In this document: one piece after another, positions 9,001 to 18,838 of the stretch
Numbering within the stretch: the first letter of the stretch is position 1
Layout: every line of letters begins with the position of its first letter
Assembly: GCF_030718995.1 (NCBI RefSeq)
Contig: NZ_CP132204.1
Span: forward strand, 3,534,001-3,598,000
Length of the DNA stretch: 64,000 nucleotides
Reading direction: 5' to 3'
Source: Arthrobacter oryzae
Lineage (GTDB): Bacteria > Actinomycetota > Actinomycetes > Actinomycetales > Micrococcaceae
Notes under the pieces: generated by a model
The model's database searches: none
Seen by the model: the letters and a program-made list of their open reading frames with translations, nothing else
Told to the model about the DNA's origin: nothing
Translations under genes and position numbers: made by a program

Positions 9001-10218
9001 TTGACGCCGCCGACAACAGCCATGTTCAGTGCAGCCGAGATCGATGCCATGGAGGCAGCTCTCGCCGCTGCGCTCCTCGGCCCCCGCGGGGCAAACCCGC
9101 TGGTGGGCGCCGTCGTCGTCGGACCCGACGGCCGGCAACTGGTCACGGGTTACCACCGTGGGGCCGGAACGGCGCACGCAGAAGCTGACGCCATAGCCCA
9201 GGCCGGCATGAAGGGCATCGATCTGGCCGGATCCACCATGGTGGTCACCCTGGAGCCCTGTAACCATTGCGGACGAACCGGGCCCTGCGCCCAGGCCATC
9301 ATCGACGCGGGCGTCACGTCAGTGGTGTACGCCGTGGACGATCCCCACGATCCCGCAGCCGGGGGAGCCGCAACGCTGCGGGCCGCAGGCGTCAGCGTGC
9401 GTTCCGGGTTGGCCGCGCGTGCAGCGTTCGAGCTGAACCGCCGCTGGTTTGAAGCCGTACTGGCCCAGCGTCCTTTCGTCACCCTCCACATCGCCCAGAC
9501 CCTGGACAGCCGCATCGCCGCGGCGGACGGCACCAGCCAGTGGATTTCCAGCCCGGAATCCCTCGCTGACAATCACGGGCTCCGCAGCCGCGTGGACGCC
9601 ATCCTGGTGGGCACGCAAACACTCCTGGTGGATAATCCGCGGCTTACCGCACGGGATGCGTCGGGCGAGACGGCAGGCAGCCAGCCGCTGAGGGCCGTGA
9701 TGGGGCTGCGCGGAATCCCCGACGACGCCGCCATCCACGGCGACGACGGCCGAGTGCTACACCTGCCCACCAGGGATCCGCACGAGGCCTTGGCACAGCT
9801 CTTCTCAGCCGGTGTCCGCCACCTCATGGTGGAAGGAGGGTCGCGGATCCTGAGCGCTTTCCTCGCCGCGGGACTCGTGGACGAGCTCATCGTGTACCTG
9901 GCGCCCACCCTTCTCGGTTCCGGCACGGCAGCCCTCGGCGACCTCGGCATCACCACCCTGGCCGATGCACAGGCCTGGGAATGGGACCAGGCGTCCGGGG
10001 GAGCCGTGCAGACCCTCGGCCGGGACCTAAGGCTCCACCTCTTCCCGGGGCATGCCGAACCGGCGGCCACAACTGCCCGGCCGGCTGAATCGGCGGAACC
10101 GGCCCCGGCAGCCGCGACGGCGGCTGCGCCCCTCCCCGAATTTTTTTCACCCGTCACCAGCTCACCCGAATCCTTACCGCACCGCACCGGCGCGGGTACC
10201 GCCACAGGAGGCAACTGA
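9001..10218 (+). CDS. ribD: Bifunctional riboflavin deaminase/reductase RibD
   Basis: A 405-residue two-domain enzyme for the second and third steps of riboflavin synthesis. The N-terminal deaminase has the zinc site HAEADA and EPCNHCGRTGPC; the C-terminal reductase has TLDSRIAAADGTSQWI and VEGGSRILSAF. The start is uncertain: TTG 9001 follows a GAGGGAAGGA site, while ATG 9022 is the first ATG of the conserved region. The longer frame upstream of 9001 is unlikely because it would run into the riboswitch region. An Ala/Pro-rich C-terminal tail of about 45 residues follows the reductase. It overlaps ribE by TGATG. Confidence 0.9.
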   Translation: MTPPTTAMFSAAEIDAMEAALAAALLGPRGANPLVGAVVVGPDGRQLVTGYHRGAGTAHAEADAIAQAGMKGIDLAGSTMVVTLEPCNHCGRTGPCAQAIIDAGVTSVVYAVDDPHDPAAGGAATLRAAGVSVRSGLAARAAFELNRRWFEAVLAQRPFVTLHIAQTLDSRIAAADGTSQWISSPESLADNHGLRSRVDAILVGTQTLLVDNPRLTARDASGETAGSQPLRAVMGLRGIPDDAAIHGDDGRVLHLPTRDPHEALAQLFSAGVRHLMVEGGSRILSAFLAAGLVDELIVYLAPTLLGSGTAALGDLGITTLADAQAWEWDQASGGAVQTLGRDLRLHLFPGHAEPAATTARPAESAEPAPAAATAAAPLPEFFSPVTSSPESLPHRTGAGTATGGN

Positions 10219-10886
10219 TGTTTACCGGAATTATTGCCGAACAGGGCAAGGTCCTGTCCGTGGAACGTGACGGCGACGTCAGCGCCACAGTGCGACTCCA
10301 TGCACCCGGCAGTACAGAGGGGCTGGCCCTCGGCGGCTCTGTGGCCGTCAACGGCGTATGCCTGACCGCTACGGCCATTGACGGCAAGGAATTCAGCGTC
10401 GACGTCATGGGCGAGACGCTGGTACGCAGCACCATCGGCGAGCTCGAAGCGGGAGACACCGTGAACCTGGAACGCTGCGTTCCTGCCGGCGGGCGCCTGG
10501 ACGGGCATGTTGTCCAGGGGCATGTGGACGGCGTCGGTGAACTCCTCGAGCGCGAAGCACTGGGCAACTGGGACCGCCTGCGCTTCGGGGTGCCACCGAG
10601 GCTCGCCCGCTATATCGCTGAAAAGGGCTCCATCGCCGTCGACGGCGTCTCCCTTACCGTCACTGCAGTCAGCGACGCCTCTGAAGCGGCCCCGTGGTTC
10701 GAAGTGGGCCTCATCCCCACCACGTTGGCCGAAACCGGCCTGGGTGCCAAGAACCCCGCCAGCCGCGTCAATCTCGAAGTTGATGTGCTGGCCAAGTACA
10801 CCGAACGCCTGCTCGCGTTCGCCGGCGGCGCTGCCACCGGCGCGGGAACAGCCAACGTCGCAGCCGGAACGGGGGAATCCAAGTGA
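10218..10886 (+). CDS. ribE: Riboflavin synthase alpha chain
   Basis: This 222-residue enzyme dismutates two 6,7-dimethyl-8-ribityllumazines to riboflavin. The classic [12 protein letters not shown] start is present, and the two lumazine-binding barrels repeat: [12 protein letters not shown] and [12 protein letters not shown] in the first half, then [11 protein letters not shown] and [14 protein letters not shown] in the second. ATG 10218 overlaps the ribD stop. An alanine/glycine-rich tail of about 20 residues ends the protein. It is controlled with the operon by the upstream FMN riboswitch. Confidence 0.95.
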   Translation: MFTGIIAEQGKVLSVERDGDVSATVRLHAPGSTEGLALGGSVAVNGVCLTATAIDGKEFSVDVMGETLVRSTIGELEAGDTVNLERCVPAGGRLDGHVVQGHVDGVGELLEREALGNWDRLRFGVPPRLARYIAEKGSIAVDGVSLTVTAVSDASEAAPWFEVGLIPTTLAETGLGAKNPASRVNLEVDVLAKYTERLLAFAGGAATGAGTANVAAGTGESK

Positions 10887-11584
10887 GCCATGTCAAGAAT
10901 ACGACCGCCTTTCGGGTGGCAGCAGACCGGGTCCTGGACCCGATCGAAGACGCCGTCCGGGCCATGGCTGCCGGCCGTCCGGTCCTCGTAGTGGACAACG
11001 AGGACCGTGAAAACGAAGGCGACATCATCTTTGCCGCCCAGCACGCCACCCCGGAGCTGATGGGCTGGACCGTCCGCTACAGTTCCGGCGTGATTTGCGT
11101 TCCGCTCGACGGAGCCCGGGCGGATGCCCTGCTGTTGCCGCCGATGGTAGCCGTCAACGAAGATGCCAAGGGCACCGCCTACACGGTTTCCTGCGATGCT
11201 GCGGTGGGCGTAAGCACCGGGATTTCCGCGACGGACCGGGCCCTCACCGCCCGGGTGCTGGCTGACCCCGCGAGCCGCCCGGAATCGATCACCCGTCCCG
11301 GGCATGTTTTTCCGCTGCGGGCCGTTAACGGTGGAGTACGTGAGCGCCCGGGCCACACCGAAGCGGCCGTGGACCTGTGCCGGCTTGCCGGCCTGGAACC
11401 CGTGGGCGTGATCGCCGAAGTGGTGTACGACAACGGAGAGATGATGCGCCTGGACGGACTTCGCGGTTTCGCTGCTGAACATGGATGCCCGCTGATCTCG
11501 ATCGAGGATCTGGTGTCATATTTGGACGCAGCCGGGCCAGCTGGACAGGCGCCGGTCCCGGCGGGGAATGAGGAGATGCGATGA
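10883..11584 (+). CDS. ribB: 3,4-dihydroxy-2-butanone 4-phosphate synthase
   Basis: This 233-residue enzyme converts ribulose 5-phosphate to the four-carbon riboflavin precursor. The Mg-binding and catalytic motif [10 protein letters not shown] is near residue 40, followed by [13 protein letters not shown] and [11 protein letters not shown] 10883 overlaps the ribE stop and the gene's own stop overlaps ribA by ATGA. In many actinobacteria this domain is fused to GTP cyclohydrolase II; here the two are separate but translationally coupled. Confidence 0.93.
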   Translation: MSHVKNTTAFRVAADRVLDPIEDAVRAMAAGRPVLVVDNEDRENEGDIIFAAQHATPELMGWTVRYSSGVICVPLDGARADALLLPPMVAVNEDAKGTAYTVSCDAAVGVSTGISATDRALTARVLADPASRPESITRPGHVFPLRAVNGGVRERPGHTEAAVDLCRLAGLEPVGVIAEVVYDNGEMMRLDGLRGFAAEHGCPLISIEDLVSYLDAAGPAGQAPVPAGNEEMR

Positions 11585-12294
11585 CGGCTTCAGAGGCACA
11601 AAAAGACATGAAGGCAGGACGCCGGCCGCATCCGGTGAGCGGGGGACCCGTCGTCCAGCTGCCCAGCGAATTCGGGACCTTCGTGGCCCAGGCCTGGACC
11701 GATCTGGTGACCGGTGCCGAGCACCTCGCGGTCAGCTCACCGATCCCGCCGGTGGACGGCACAGCTCCCTTGGTGCGGCTGCACTCGGAGTGCCTGACAG
11801 GCGACGTTTTCGGTTCATACCGCTGCGATTGCGGCGAACAACTGGCCTACGCCCTGGAAAAAATCAGCGAGGAAGGCGGCACGCTGCTGTACCTGCGCGG
11901 TCAGGAAGGCCGCGGTATTGGCCTGGCCAACAAGATCAAGGCCTACGCCCTGCAGGAAGCCGGCTTCGACACCGTCGAAGCCAACGAGCAGCTCGGCCTT
12001 CCAGTGGATGCCCGCTGCTACAACGCCGCCGCGCAGATCCTGGCCGAGCTCGGACTGCACGAAGTGCGCCTGCTGAGCAACAACCCGGACAAGCAGAACC
12101 GGCTGGCGGAAGCCGGCGTCACGGTCGTTGAAATGGTTCCCACCGAAGTTCCCTCGCGGGAACAGAACATCCGCTACCTGCAGACCAAGAAGGACCGGAT
12201 GGACCACCGGCTCACCCTGGACCTCCAGGGCGGGGAACCGGTGACGGCTGTGCCGGCCGCCGGCCAGGGCCCCTTCCAGCACGAACAAGACTGA
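11581..12294 (+). CDS. ribA: GTP cyclohydrolase II
   Basis: A 237-residue enzyme for the first committed step from GTP in riboflavin synthesis. The zinc cysteines are in [30 protein letters not shown] and LLSNNPDK are the other family motifs. The first 30 residues are a variable leader. ATG 11581 overlaps the ribB stop. It is stand-alone rather than the C-terminal half of a RibBA fusion, with a short 20-residue tail. Confidence 0.94.
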   Translation: MTASEAQKDMKAGRRPHPVSGGPVVQLPSEFGTFVAQAWTDLVTGAEHLAVSSPIPPVDGTAPLVRLHSECLTGDVFGSYRCDCGEQLAYALEKISEEGGTLLYLRGQEGRGIGLANKIKAYALQEAGFDTVEANEQLGLPVDARCYNAAAQILAELGLHEVRLLSNNPDKQNRLAEAGVTVVEMVPTEVPSREQNIRYLQTKKDRMDHRLTLDLQGGEPVTAVPAAGQGPFQHEQD

Positions 12295-12323
12295 CCCCAA
12301 CAGGAACGAACCAGGAGACTTAG

Positions 12324-12809
12324 ATGAGTGGACACGGCGCACCGGAGATTGACCTCACAACCCTCAACCCGGCGGAGACGTCGCAGCTGAAGCTGGCCAT
12401 TGTGGCCGCGAGCTGGCACACCCAGATCATGGACGGGCTCCTGGACGGAGCCCTCCGCGCCGCGAAGGACGCCGGCATCAGCGAACCGACCGTGCTCCGG
12501 GTACCGGGAAGCTTTGAACTCCCCGTGGCGGCCGCCCGGCTGGCCAAGCACTTCGACGCCGTGGTGGCACTCGGCGTCGTGATCCGCGGCGGAACCCCGC
12601 ACTTCGAGTACGTCTGCGAGGCGGCCACGATGGGACTGACCGACGTCAGCGTCAACACCGGCGTTCCCGTTGGCTTCGGCGTGCTCACCTGCGACACCGA
12701 GCAGCAGGGCCTGGACCGTGCGGGCCTGCCGGGGTCCAAGGAAGACAAGGGCCACGAGGCAGTCACCGCTGCACTGGCCACCGCCGTGACGCTGAAGCAG
12801 TACGTCTAG
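12324..12809 (+). CDS. ribH: 6,7-dimethyl-8-ribityllumazine synthase
   Basis: A 161-residue subunit that condenses the four-carbon unit with the pyrimidine to form lumazine. Motifs are [27 protein letters not shown] with the catalytic histidine, and [24 protein letters not shown]-type ribosome site precedes ATG 12324. It is the last gene of the rib operon; 103 bases then separate it from hisE. Confidence 0.95.
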   Translation: MSGHGAPEIDLTTLNPAETSQLKLAIVAASWHTQIMDGLLDGALRAAKDAGISEPTVLRVPGSFELPVAAARLAKHFDAVVALGVVIRGGTPHFEYVCEAATMGLTDVSVNTGVPVGFGVLTCDTEQQGLDRAGLPGSKEDKGHEAVTAALATAVTLKQYV

Positions 12810-12912
12810 CCGCACCGCCACCTGCTCCGGACCTGTGCAATACCTCACATCGGCGCCGTCATGGAACGGCCCGACAGGCGGGGTCAGGCCCGGAGCAAGT
12901 AGGCTGGAGGGC

Positions 12913-13176
12913 GTGAAGAATTTCGAGACGCTGTTCGCAGAACTGAGTGAGAAGGCAGCCACCCGTCCGGCAGGCTCCCGCACCGTCGCAGAATTGGAGT
13001 CCGGAGTCCACGGCATCGGCAAGAAGGTCGTGGAGGAAGCCGCCGAAGTGTGGATGGCTGCCGAATACGAATCCGATGAAGCCGCAGCCGAGGAAATCTC
13101 CCAGCTCCTGTACCACCTGCAGGTTCTGATGCTCGCCAAAGGCCTCACCTTGGAAGACGTCTACAAGCATCTGTAG
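12913..13176 (+). CDS. hisE: Phosphoribosyl-ATP pyrophosphatase
   Basis: An 87-residue all-helical MazG-fold enzyme for the second step of histidine synthesis. It has the [16 protein letters not shown] helix with its EExxE metal ligands and the [13 protein letters not shown] helix. Translation starts at GTG 12913 with a GGAGGG site a few bases upstream; the frame continues upstream but without conserved sequence. hisG follows after 58 bases, a usual actinobacterial arrangement in which hisE and hisI are separate genes. Confidence 0.93.
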   Translation: MKNFETLFAELSEKAATRPAGSRTVAELESGVHGIGKKVVEEAAEVWMAAEYESDEAAAEEISQLLYHLQVLMLAKGLTLEDVYKHL

Positions 13177-13234
13177 CCATGCTGAGCGTGGCTGATTGCC
13201 TGTAACCAAGACTTCCTAACCCAGAAAGACCCTC

Positions 13235-14095
13235 ATGCTGCGAGTTGCCGTCCCCAATAAGGGATCCCTGTCCGAAGCGGCTTCGGCCATGCTGTCCGAA
13301 GCCGGCTACCGCCAGCGCCGCGACACCCGCGAACTGGTCATGGTGGACCCGGACAACGACATTGAATTCTTCTTCCTCCGCCCGCGCGACATCGCCGTGT
13401 ACGTGGGCCGCGGAACGCTCGACGTCGGCATCACCGGCCGCGACCTGCTCCTCGACGCCGAAGTGGAGGCCGAGGAACTGCTGCCGCTGGGCTTTGCTGC
13501 CTCGACGTTCCGGTTCGCCGGACCGGTGGGCGACTTCACCAAGGTGGAAGAGCTCGACGGCAAGCGACTCGCCACCAGCTACGACGGGCTACTGCGCGGC
13601 TACTTGGCCGAACGCGGCATTAACGCCAAGGTGGTCCGCCTGGACGGCGCCGTCGAATCATCGGTGCGGCTCGGCGTCGCGGACGCGATTGCCGACGTCG
13701 TCGAAACCGGCAACACGCTCAAGGCAGCCGGGATGGAAATCTTCGGCGAACCGATCCTGAAGTCGGAAGCGGTGCTGATCCGCCGCGTTGGCCAGGAAGG
13801 CGCCGCGAACGGCACGGCCAAGGAAATCGAAGTCCTGATCCGCCGCCTGCAGGGCGTGCTGGTTGCCCGGCAATACGTCCTGATGGACTATGACATCCGC
13901 AAGGAACTGGTGGAGCAGGCAGCTGCACTGACACCCGGCCTGGAATCACCCACCGTCTCGCCGCTGCGCGACTCCGAGTGGGTTGCCGTCCGGTCCATGG
14001 TGCCCAAGAGGGAAACCAACCGGATCATGGACGAACTGTACGACCTGGGCGCCCGCGCCATCCTGGTCAGCAGCATCCACGCCTGCCGGATCTGA
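13235..14095 (+). CDS. hisG: ATP phosphoribosyltransferase (long form)
   Basis: A 286-residue HisG for the first, feedback-controlled step of histidine synthesis. The start [17 protein letters not shown] and the [11 protein letters not shown] and [19 protein letters not shown] motifs form the two catalytic lobes. The C-terminal about 80 residues (from [12 protein letters not shown]) are the ACT-like regulatory domain of the long form, so it should not need HisZ. It starts at ATG 13235 and lies between hisE and hisF. Confidence 0.94.
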   Translation: MLRVAVPNKGSLSEAASAMLSEAGYRQRRDTRELVMVDPDNDIEFFFLRPRDIAVYVGRGTLDVGITGRDLLLDAEVEAEELLPLGFAASTFRFAGPVGDFTKVEELDGKRLATSYDGLLRGYLAERGINAKVVRLDGAVESSVRLGVADAIADVVETGNTLKAAGMEIFGEPILKSEAVLIRRVGQEGAANGTAKEIEVLIRRLQGVLVARQYVLMDYDIRKELVEQAAALTPGLESPTVSPLRDSEWVAVRSMVPKRETNRIMDELYDLGARAILVSSIHACRI

Positions 14096-14171
14096 CGCGG
14101 GCCCGTCGTCGAGCGGGCCGTCTCCGGCGGGCCCCACCGAATCTCCCACCAGCGAATCCTCAGGAGAAATC

Positions 14172-14948
14172 ATGGCTGTAGCAGTGCGCGTCATCCCGTG
14201 CCTGGACGTTGACGCCGGCCGCGTGGTCAAGGGCATCAACTTTGAAGGCCTCCGGGACGCCGGCGACCCCGTGGAACTGGCGCACCGCTACGACAACGGC
14301 GGGGCGGACGAACTGACCTTCCTGGACGTGACAGCCTCCTCGGGCAACCGCGAGACCACCTTTGACGTGGTCCGCCGCACCGCCGAGGAAGTCTTCATCC
14401 CGCTCACCGTGGGCGGCGGCGTCCGCGGCGTGGCCGAGGTGGACAAGCTGCTGCGTTTCGGAGCGGACAAGGCCTCCATCAACACCGCTGCCGTGGCCCG
14501 GCCCGACGTCATCGATGAAATAACGCGGCACTTCGGTTCCCAGGTCCTGGTGCTGTCCGTGGATGCCCGGCGCACCCGGCCCGGTTCCGAGCCCACGGCA
14601 TCAGGTTTTGAAGTGACCACGCACGGCGGCCGGCAGGGGACCGGGATTGACGCCATCGAGTGGGCACGTGAAGCCGCGGACCGCGGCGTTGGCGAGATCC
14701 TGCTCAACTCCATTGATGCCGACGGAACCAAGGACGGCTTCGACATCGAATTGATCCGCCTGGTTCGCGCCGCCGTCAAGGTGCCGATCATCGCCTCCGG
14801 CGGGGCCGGCAAGCCCGAACACTTCCCGCCCGCCGTCGCAGCCGGGGCGGATGCCGTCCTGGCGGCGTCGATCTTCCACTTCGGTCCGCTGGACATGATT
14901 TCGCAGGTCAAGACGGCCATCCGCGAGGCGGGCTTCGAAGTCCGCTAG
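14172..14948 (+). CDS. hisF: Imidazole glycerol phosphate synthase subunit HisF
   Basis: A 258-residue TIM-barrel cyclase subunit that works with the glutaminase HisH, which is not in this window. [18 protein letters not shown] carries the first catalytic aspartate; [14 protein letters not shown] carries the second. TVGGGVRG and [11 protein letters not shown] bind phosphate. The frame opens further upstream, but ATG 14172 has a CAGGAG site and matches the family start. Confidence 0.95.
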   Translation: MAVAVRVIPCLDVDAGRVVKGINFEGLRDAGDPVELAHRYDNGGADELTFLDVTASSGNRETTFDVVRRTAEEVFIPLTVGGGVRGVAEVDKLLRFGADKASINTAAVARPDVIDEITRHFGSQVLVLSVDARRTRPGSEPTASGFEVTTHGGRQGTGIDAIEWAREAADRGVGEILLNSIDADGTKDGFDIELIRLVRAAVKVPIIASGGAGKPEHFPPAVAAGADAVLAASIFHFGPLDMISQVKTAIREAGFEVR

Positions 14949-14979
14949 GCGGACTTTCCGGCCTGCCGGAGGCGGGCTG

Positions 14980-15624
14980 CTAGAGGCCGACTTCGGCTGA
15001 CTGGAGAAGCGCGACGGCGTCCGGCTGGCCTTCGAAGGTCACCAGCGCATGGCGGGTGCGCCCGTGGGCGTGCATCAGCAGTTCACCGGGTTCGCCAACG
15101 ATGGCCACCGAAACGGGCGCCCGTTTGGCCACATGGCGGGGACCGGAGGGGCGCACCAGCACGATTCCCAGGTCCACTCCCCGGTACAGGATGGCCGCGC
15201 GCTTGATGAGTTCGTCCCACAGTGCGTCGGAGTATTCCTCGTCCAGGGCCCGCGGAGCCCACCGGTCCACGGCGCGGCGGACGTCCTCGGTGTGCACGAA
15301 GTACTCGATGAGGTTGGAGCTCTCGGCCAGGGCCTTGATCCTCAGCGGCGACAGTGCCGGAGGACCGCCGCGGAAGATGTTCACCAGCCGGGTGTAGTCC
15401 TCGGGGGTCTTGAGTTTGGCCGCCAGCTTTGCGGTGGCCTCGTCAGAGGCCTTCGCCAGGCTCTTGACGATCAGGCCAAGCCCCACCCCGGCCTTGCGCT
15501 CGCGCAGGTAAAGGTGCGCGGCGAGGTCACGCGTGTGCCAGCCCCTGCAGAGCGTGGGGGAGTCAGGACCGGCCGCCAGCAGGGTCTCGGCCAGGACTTC
15601 TCGGGACGGATCGACGAAATGCAT
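14980..15624 (-). CDS. TIGR03085-type metal-binding protein (MDMPI/DinB-like fold)
   Basis: A 214-residue protein beginning MHFVDPSREVLAETLLAAGP, with CRGWHTRDLAAHLYLRERK, which is the N-terminal helix pattern of mycothiol-dependent maleylpyruvate isomerase-like proteins. The TIGR03085 group is actinobacterial and of unknown function; a thiol- or metal-dependent transferase role is only an inference. ATG 15624 is preferred over the longer frame because the family begins there. It sits alone on the minus strand between hisF and hisI, a conserved neighbourhood in Micrococcaceae. Confidence 0.75.
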   Translation of the reverse strand: MHFVDPSREVLAETLLAAGPDSPTLCRGWHTRDLAAHLYLRERKAGVGLGLIVKSLAKASDEATAKLAAKLKTPEDYTRLVNIFRGGPPALSPLRIKALAESSNLIEYFVHTEDVRRAVDRWAPRALDEEYSDALWDELIKRAAILYRGVDLGIVLVRPSGPRHVAKRAPVSVAIVGEPGELLMHAHGRTRHALVTFEGQPDAVALLQSAEVGL

Positions 15625-15725
15625 CACTTGTGAAACTAGCACGAGAGGCCGCGAGTTGCGCAGTGGAAGCGCTGCCAATTTGACCCCTGATCGTCACACT
15701 GCGGCGAGGCACTAGACTTGGTCTG

Positions 15726-16148
15726 ATGTCTGAGCAGCCCGCCCCCGCCCCTGCCCCTGTGCAACCAGTACCCTCCGTCCTGCCTGCCGACGTGGCGGAC
15801 GCCCTCAAGCGCGACGGCGCCGGCCTCGTGGCCGCCATCGTCCAGCAGTTCGACACCAACGAGGTGCTGATGCTCGGCTGGATGGACGACGAGGCGCTGC
15901 GGCGCACCATGACCACCGGGAGGGTGACGTTCTACTCCCGTTCCCGCCAGGAGTACTGGCGCAAGGGCGATACCTCCGGCCATGTGCAGTGGGTGAAGTC
16001 CGTTGCACTGGATTGCGACGGCGACGCCCTCCTGGTCCGCGTTGACCAGGTCGGCGCGGCCTGCCACACGGGCACGCGGACCTGCTTCGACGGCCGCGGG
16101 CTGTCGGTGGTCCCCGGCAACGCCGGCGCCAGCGAAAACGCCGGCTAA
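15726..16148 (+). CDS. hisI: Phosphoribosyl-AMP cyclohydrolase
   Basis: A 140-residue zinc enzyme for the third step of histidine synthesis. It has [33 protein letters not shown], the Mg site DCDGDALL and the zinc cysteines in [11 protein letters not shown]. The first 20 residues are a proline/alanine-rich leader. It starts at ATG 15726 and lies upstream of trpE with a 77-base gap, so his and trp genes adjoin here. Confidence 0.95.
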   Translation: MSEQPAPAPAPVQPVPSVLPADVADALKRDGAGLVAAIVQQFDTNEVLMLGWMDDEALRRTMTTGRVTFYSRSRQEYWRKGDTSGHVQWVKSVALDCDGDALLVRVDQVGAACHTGTRTCFDGRGLSVVPGNAGASENAG

Positions 16149-16225
16149 CGCCAGGCCGGGCGCAGCGCAGGACACCCATCCACACGTTTCAGGCATTACA
16201 CAAGAACAGGCGGAGAACCATAGCC

Positions 16226-17821
16226 ATGCAGGACCTTGGAATCATCAGCCCGGGCCTCGAAGAATTCCGGGAACTCGCCAGCCACAGCCGTGTCATCCCC
16301 GTCCGGTTGAAGGTACTGGCCGACGCGGAGACGCCCATCGGGCTCTACCGGAAGCTGGCGAACGGCCAGCCCGGCACCTTCCTGATGGAATCCGCGGCCG
16401 TGGGCGGTTCATGGTCCCGCTATTCGTTCATCGGCGCCAAATCCCGCGCCACGCTGACCACCAAGGACGGCCAGGCGCACTGGCTGGGCGAACCCCCTGC
16501 GGGCGTGCCCGTGGACGGGAACCCGGTGGATGCCATCAGGGACACCGTGGAGGCGCTGCGCACCGACCGCTTCGACGGCCTGCCGCCCTTCACCTCGGGC
16601 CTGGTCGGCTTCCTCGGCTGGGAGACCGTGCGGCACTGGGAGAAACTCACCAGCCCGCCCGAAGACGACCTGGAACTGCCGGAACTGGCCCTCAACCTGG
16701 TCACCGACATGGCTGTGCACGACAACATGGACGGCACCGTCCTGCTGATCGCCAACGCCATCAACTTCGACAACAGCTCCGAGCGCGTGGACGAGGCCTG
16801 GCACGACGCCGTCGCCAGGGTCAAGGCACTGCTTGCCAAGGTCAGCACGCCGGTTGAGCAGCCGATTTCCGTGCTGGAGCCCGCCGCCCTGGACTTCGCT
16901 TCCAGTGTCCAGGAACGCTGGAACGAACCCGACTACCTTGCTGCCCTGGATCGCGGCAAGGAAGCGATCGTGGACGGTGAAGTGTTCCAGGTGGTGATTT
17001 CCCGCCGTTTCGAAATGGAGTGCGGCGCGGATCCGCTCGACGTGTACCGGGTGCTGCGCAACACCAATCCCAGCCCGTACATGTACATCTTCAGCCTTGA
17101 AGACGCCGCCGGCCGGCAGTACTCCATCGTGGGCTCGTCCCCGGAAGCCCTCGTGACGGTCACCGGCGAGGAAGTCATCACCCACCCCATCGCAGGCTCC
17201 CGCCCCAGGGGCAAGACCGTGGAAGCGGACAAGGCGTTCGCGGAGGAGCTGCTGGCCGACCAGAAGGAACGCGCCGAACACCTCATGCTCGTGGACCTGT
17301 CCCGCAACGACCTCTCCAAAGTGTGCGTTGCCGGCACGGTGGACGTCACGCAGTTCATGGAGGTGGAGCGCTTCAGCCACATCATGCACCTGGTTTCCAC
17401 GGTGGTGGGCAGGCTTGCTCCCACCGCCAAGGCCTACGACGTCCTGAAGGCAACCTTTCCGGCAGGAACGCTCTCCGGAGCCCCCAAGCCGCGCGCGCTC
17501 CGGCTCCTGGATGAGCTGGAACCGCACCGCCGCGGCATCTATGGCGGGGTGGTGGGCTACCTGGACTTCGCCGGAGACATGGACATGGCCATCGCCATCC
17601 GTTCCGCCCTGCTCCGGGAGGGACGAGCCTACGTCCAGGCCGGCGGCGGCATCGTGGCCGATTCCGTCAACCCGACCGAAGCCCTCGAAACGGTCAACAA
17701 GGCGGCCGCGCCGCTGCGCGCCGTCCACACGGCCGGATCCCTGCACAACATTACCGCCGACTCCCTGACGGAGCCCGGAGATGCCGCGGGCAGCTCACGC
17801 AGCAAGAGCCCGGGCAGTTGA
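16226..17821 (+). CDS. trpE: Anthranilate synthase component I
   Basis: A 531-residue chorismate-using enzyme, the first step of tryptophan synthesis. The chorismate-binding domain has NPSPYMYIF, SSPEALV, ITHPIAGSRPRGK, ERAEHLMLVDLSRNDL and FPAGTLSGAPK. The N-terminal half matches the component I regulatory domain. The glutaminase partner TrpG is not in the window. ATG 16226 is preceded by GGCGGAG. The stop overlaps the next start by TGATG, coupling it to the membrane protein. Confidence 0.95.
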   Translation: MQDLGIISPGLEEFRELASHSRVIPVRLKVLADAETPIGLYRKLANGQPGTFLMESAAVGGSWSRYSFIGAKSRATLTTKDGQAHWLGEPPAGVPVDGNPVDAIRDTVEALRTDRFDGLPPFTSGLVGFLGWETVRHWEKLTSPPEDDLELPELALNLVTDMAVHDNMDGTVLLIANAINFDNSSERVDEAWHDAVARVKALLAKVSTPVEQPISVLEPAALDFASSVQERWNEPDYLAALDRGKEAIVDGEVFQVVISRRFEMECGADPLDVYRVLRNTNPSPYMYIFSLEDAAGRQYSIVGSSPEALVTVTGEEVITHPIAGSRPRGKTVEADKAFAEELLADQKERAEHLMLVDLSRNDLSKVCVAGTVDVTQFMEVERFSHIMHLVSTVVGRLAPTAKAYDVLKATFPAGTLSGAPKPRALRLLDELEPHRRGIYGGVVGYLDFAGDMDMAIAIRSALLREGRAYVQAGGGIVADSVNPTEALETVNKAAAPLRAVHTAGSLHNITADSLTEPGDAAGSSRSKSPGS

Positions 17822-18474
17822 TGGGTGTCATGGAAGACGGCGTCACCGAGGACAAAACGGGCACGCAGGCGGCCAGCCGGACGGGTGCTCCGGTGTGGGC
17901 GCGGAAGTCGACGCTGGTCCTGGTCATTGCGGCGATGGCCCTGGCGGTCTTCGGCACCACCACCCAGACATGGCTGACCGTGCATCTGGATCCGGCCCAG
18001 CTGGGCCAGGCAGTCAACAGCCAGGACGGCCTGCCGGTGCAGGGGAGCAAGGCGGCGACCACCGTCACCGCGCTGGCACTCGTCGCGTTGGCAGGCGGCC
18101 TGGCCGCCTCGATCGCGGGGCGGATCGCGCGCTGGATCATTACGGCGATCATTGTCCTGGCGTCCGTTGGCATCGTGACCGCCGCGGTGACGGTGATGAC
18201 GGATCCGCTGGCCGCCGCCCAGGGGTCCATCGCGGCCGCCACCGGCATCACCGGAAGCAGCGTCCAGGTGAGCGTTTCCGCCTTCCCGGCACTCGCCGTC
18301 GTCGCCGGTGTCCTGCTGGGACTCGGAGCCTTGCTGATCATTCCGGCCGGACGCCACTGGAAGACGCGCACTAAATATGACGCCGCGACGGCTGGCACGG
18401 CCGGCGCCCCGGAGGGCCCCGCGGATGAGATCGACAGCTGGGACAGGCTGTCCCGGGGCGACGACCCCACCTAG
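17821..18474 (+). CDS. Trp biosynthesis-associated membrane protein
   Basis: A 217-residue protein with four predicted transmembrane segments: about 40-60, 85-105, 108-130 and 160-180. It has a hydrophilic N-terminus, the loop LTVHLDP after the first segment, and a charged tail. This matches the TIGR02234 family found between trpE and trpC in actinobacteria. The function is unknown; the location in the trp operon, with start codon overlapping the trpE stop, suggests a role tied to tryptophan or anthranilate. ATG 17821 is preferred to the TTG one codon earlier. Confidence 0.82.
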   Translation: MGVMEDGVTEDKTGTQAASRTGAPVWARKSTLVLVIAAMALAVFGTTTQTWLTVHLDPAQLGQAVNSQDGLPVQGSKAATTVTALALVALAGGLAASIAGRIARWIITAIIVLASVGIVTAAVTVMTDPLAAAQGSIAAATGITGSSVQVSVSAFPALAVVAGVLLGLGALLIIPAGRHWKTRTKYDAATAGTAGAPEGPADEIDSWDRLSRGDDPT

Positions 18475-18548
18475 GCCGGCCCGCCGATGTCCAAGGCACC
18501 GCCAAAAAATGGCAGAATGTAACCAGTATTCATCCTGAGGAGATTTCC

Positions 18549-18836
18549 ATGAGCAAAGCCACTGTTTCCGCATCCAAATCCGCTGCTGCCCGGAACGTCA
18601 ACACCGGCGTCGACCACAGTGCAGACCTCGGCCACGGCAACAGCCCGGCAGCGTGGACGTGCGTGATCGTCATGCTGGTGGGCGCCCTCATTGCGTCCAT
18701 CGCCTTTGTCATCGCCAGCACCCCCATCTTCATTGCCGGCGCCGCAGTCATGGTGATCGGCCTGCTGCTCGGCTGGATCATGCGCAAGGCCGGCTACGGC
18801 GTGGACGGCAGCAAGCTGAAGAACTCCGGCCACTAG
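18549..18836 (+). CDS. HGxxPAAW family small membrane protein
   Basis: A 95-residue protein with the family signature HGNSPAAWT at about residue 29, followed by two transmembrane helices (about 38-58 and 60-80) and a short basic tail. Members are found next to trpC in actinobacteria and have no known role. A TGAGGAG ribosome site precedes ATG 18549. Its stop is two bases before trpC. Confidence 0.85.
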   Translation: MSKATVSASKSAAARNVNTGVDHSADLGHGNSPAAWTCVIVMLVGALIASIAFVIASTPIFIAGAAVMVIGLLLGWIMRKAGYGVDGSKLKNSGH

Positions 18837-18838
18837 CA

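Noticed and set aside
16409..17746. 445-codon minus-strand frame inside trpE
   Set aside because: Antisense shadow of trpE with no recognisable domain.
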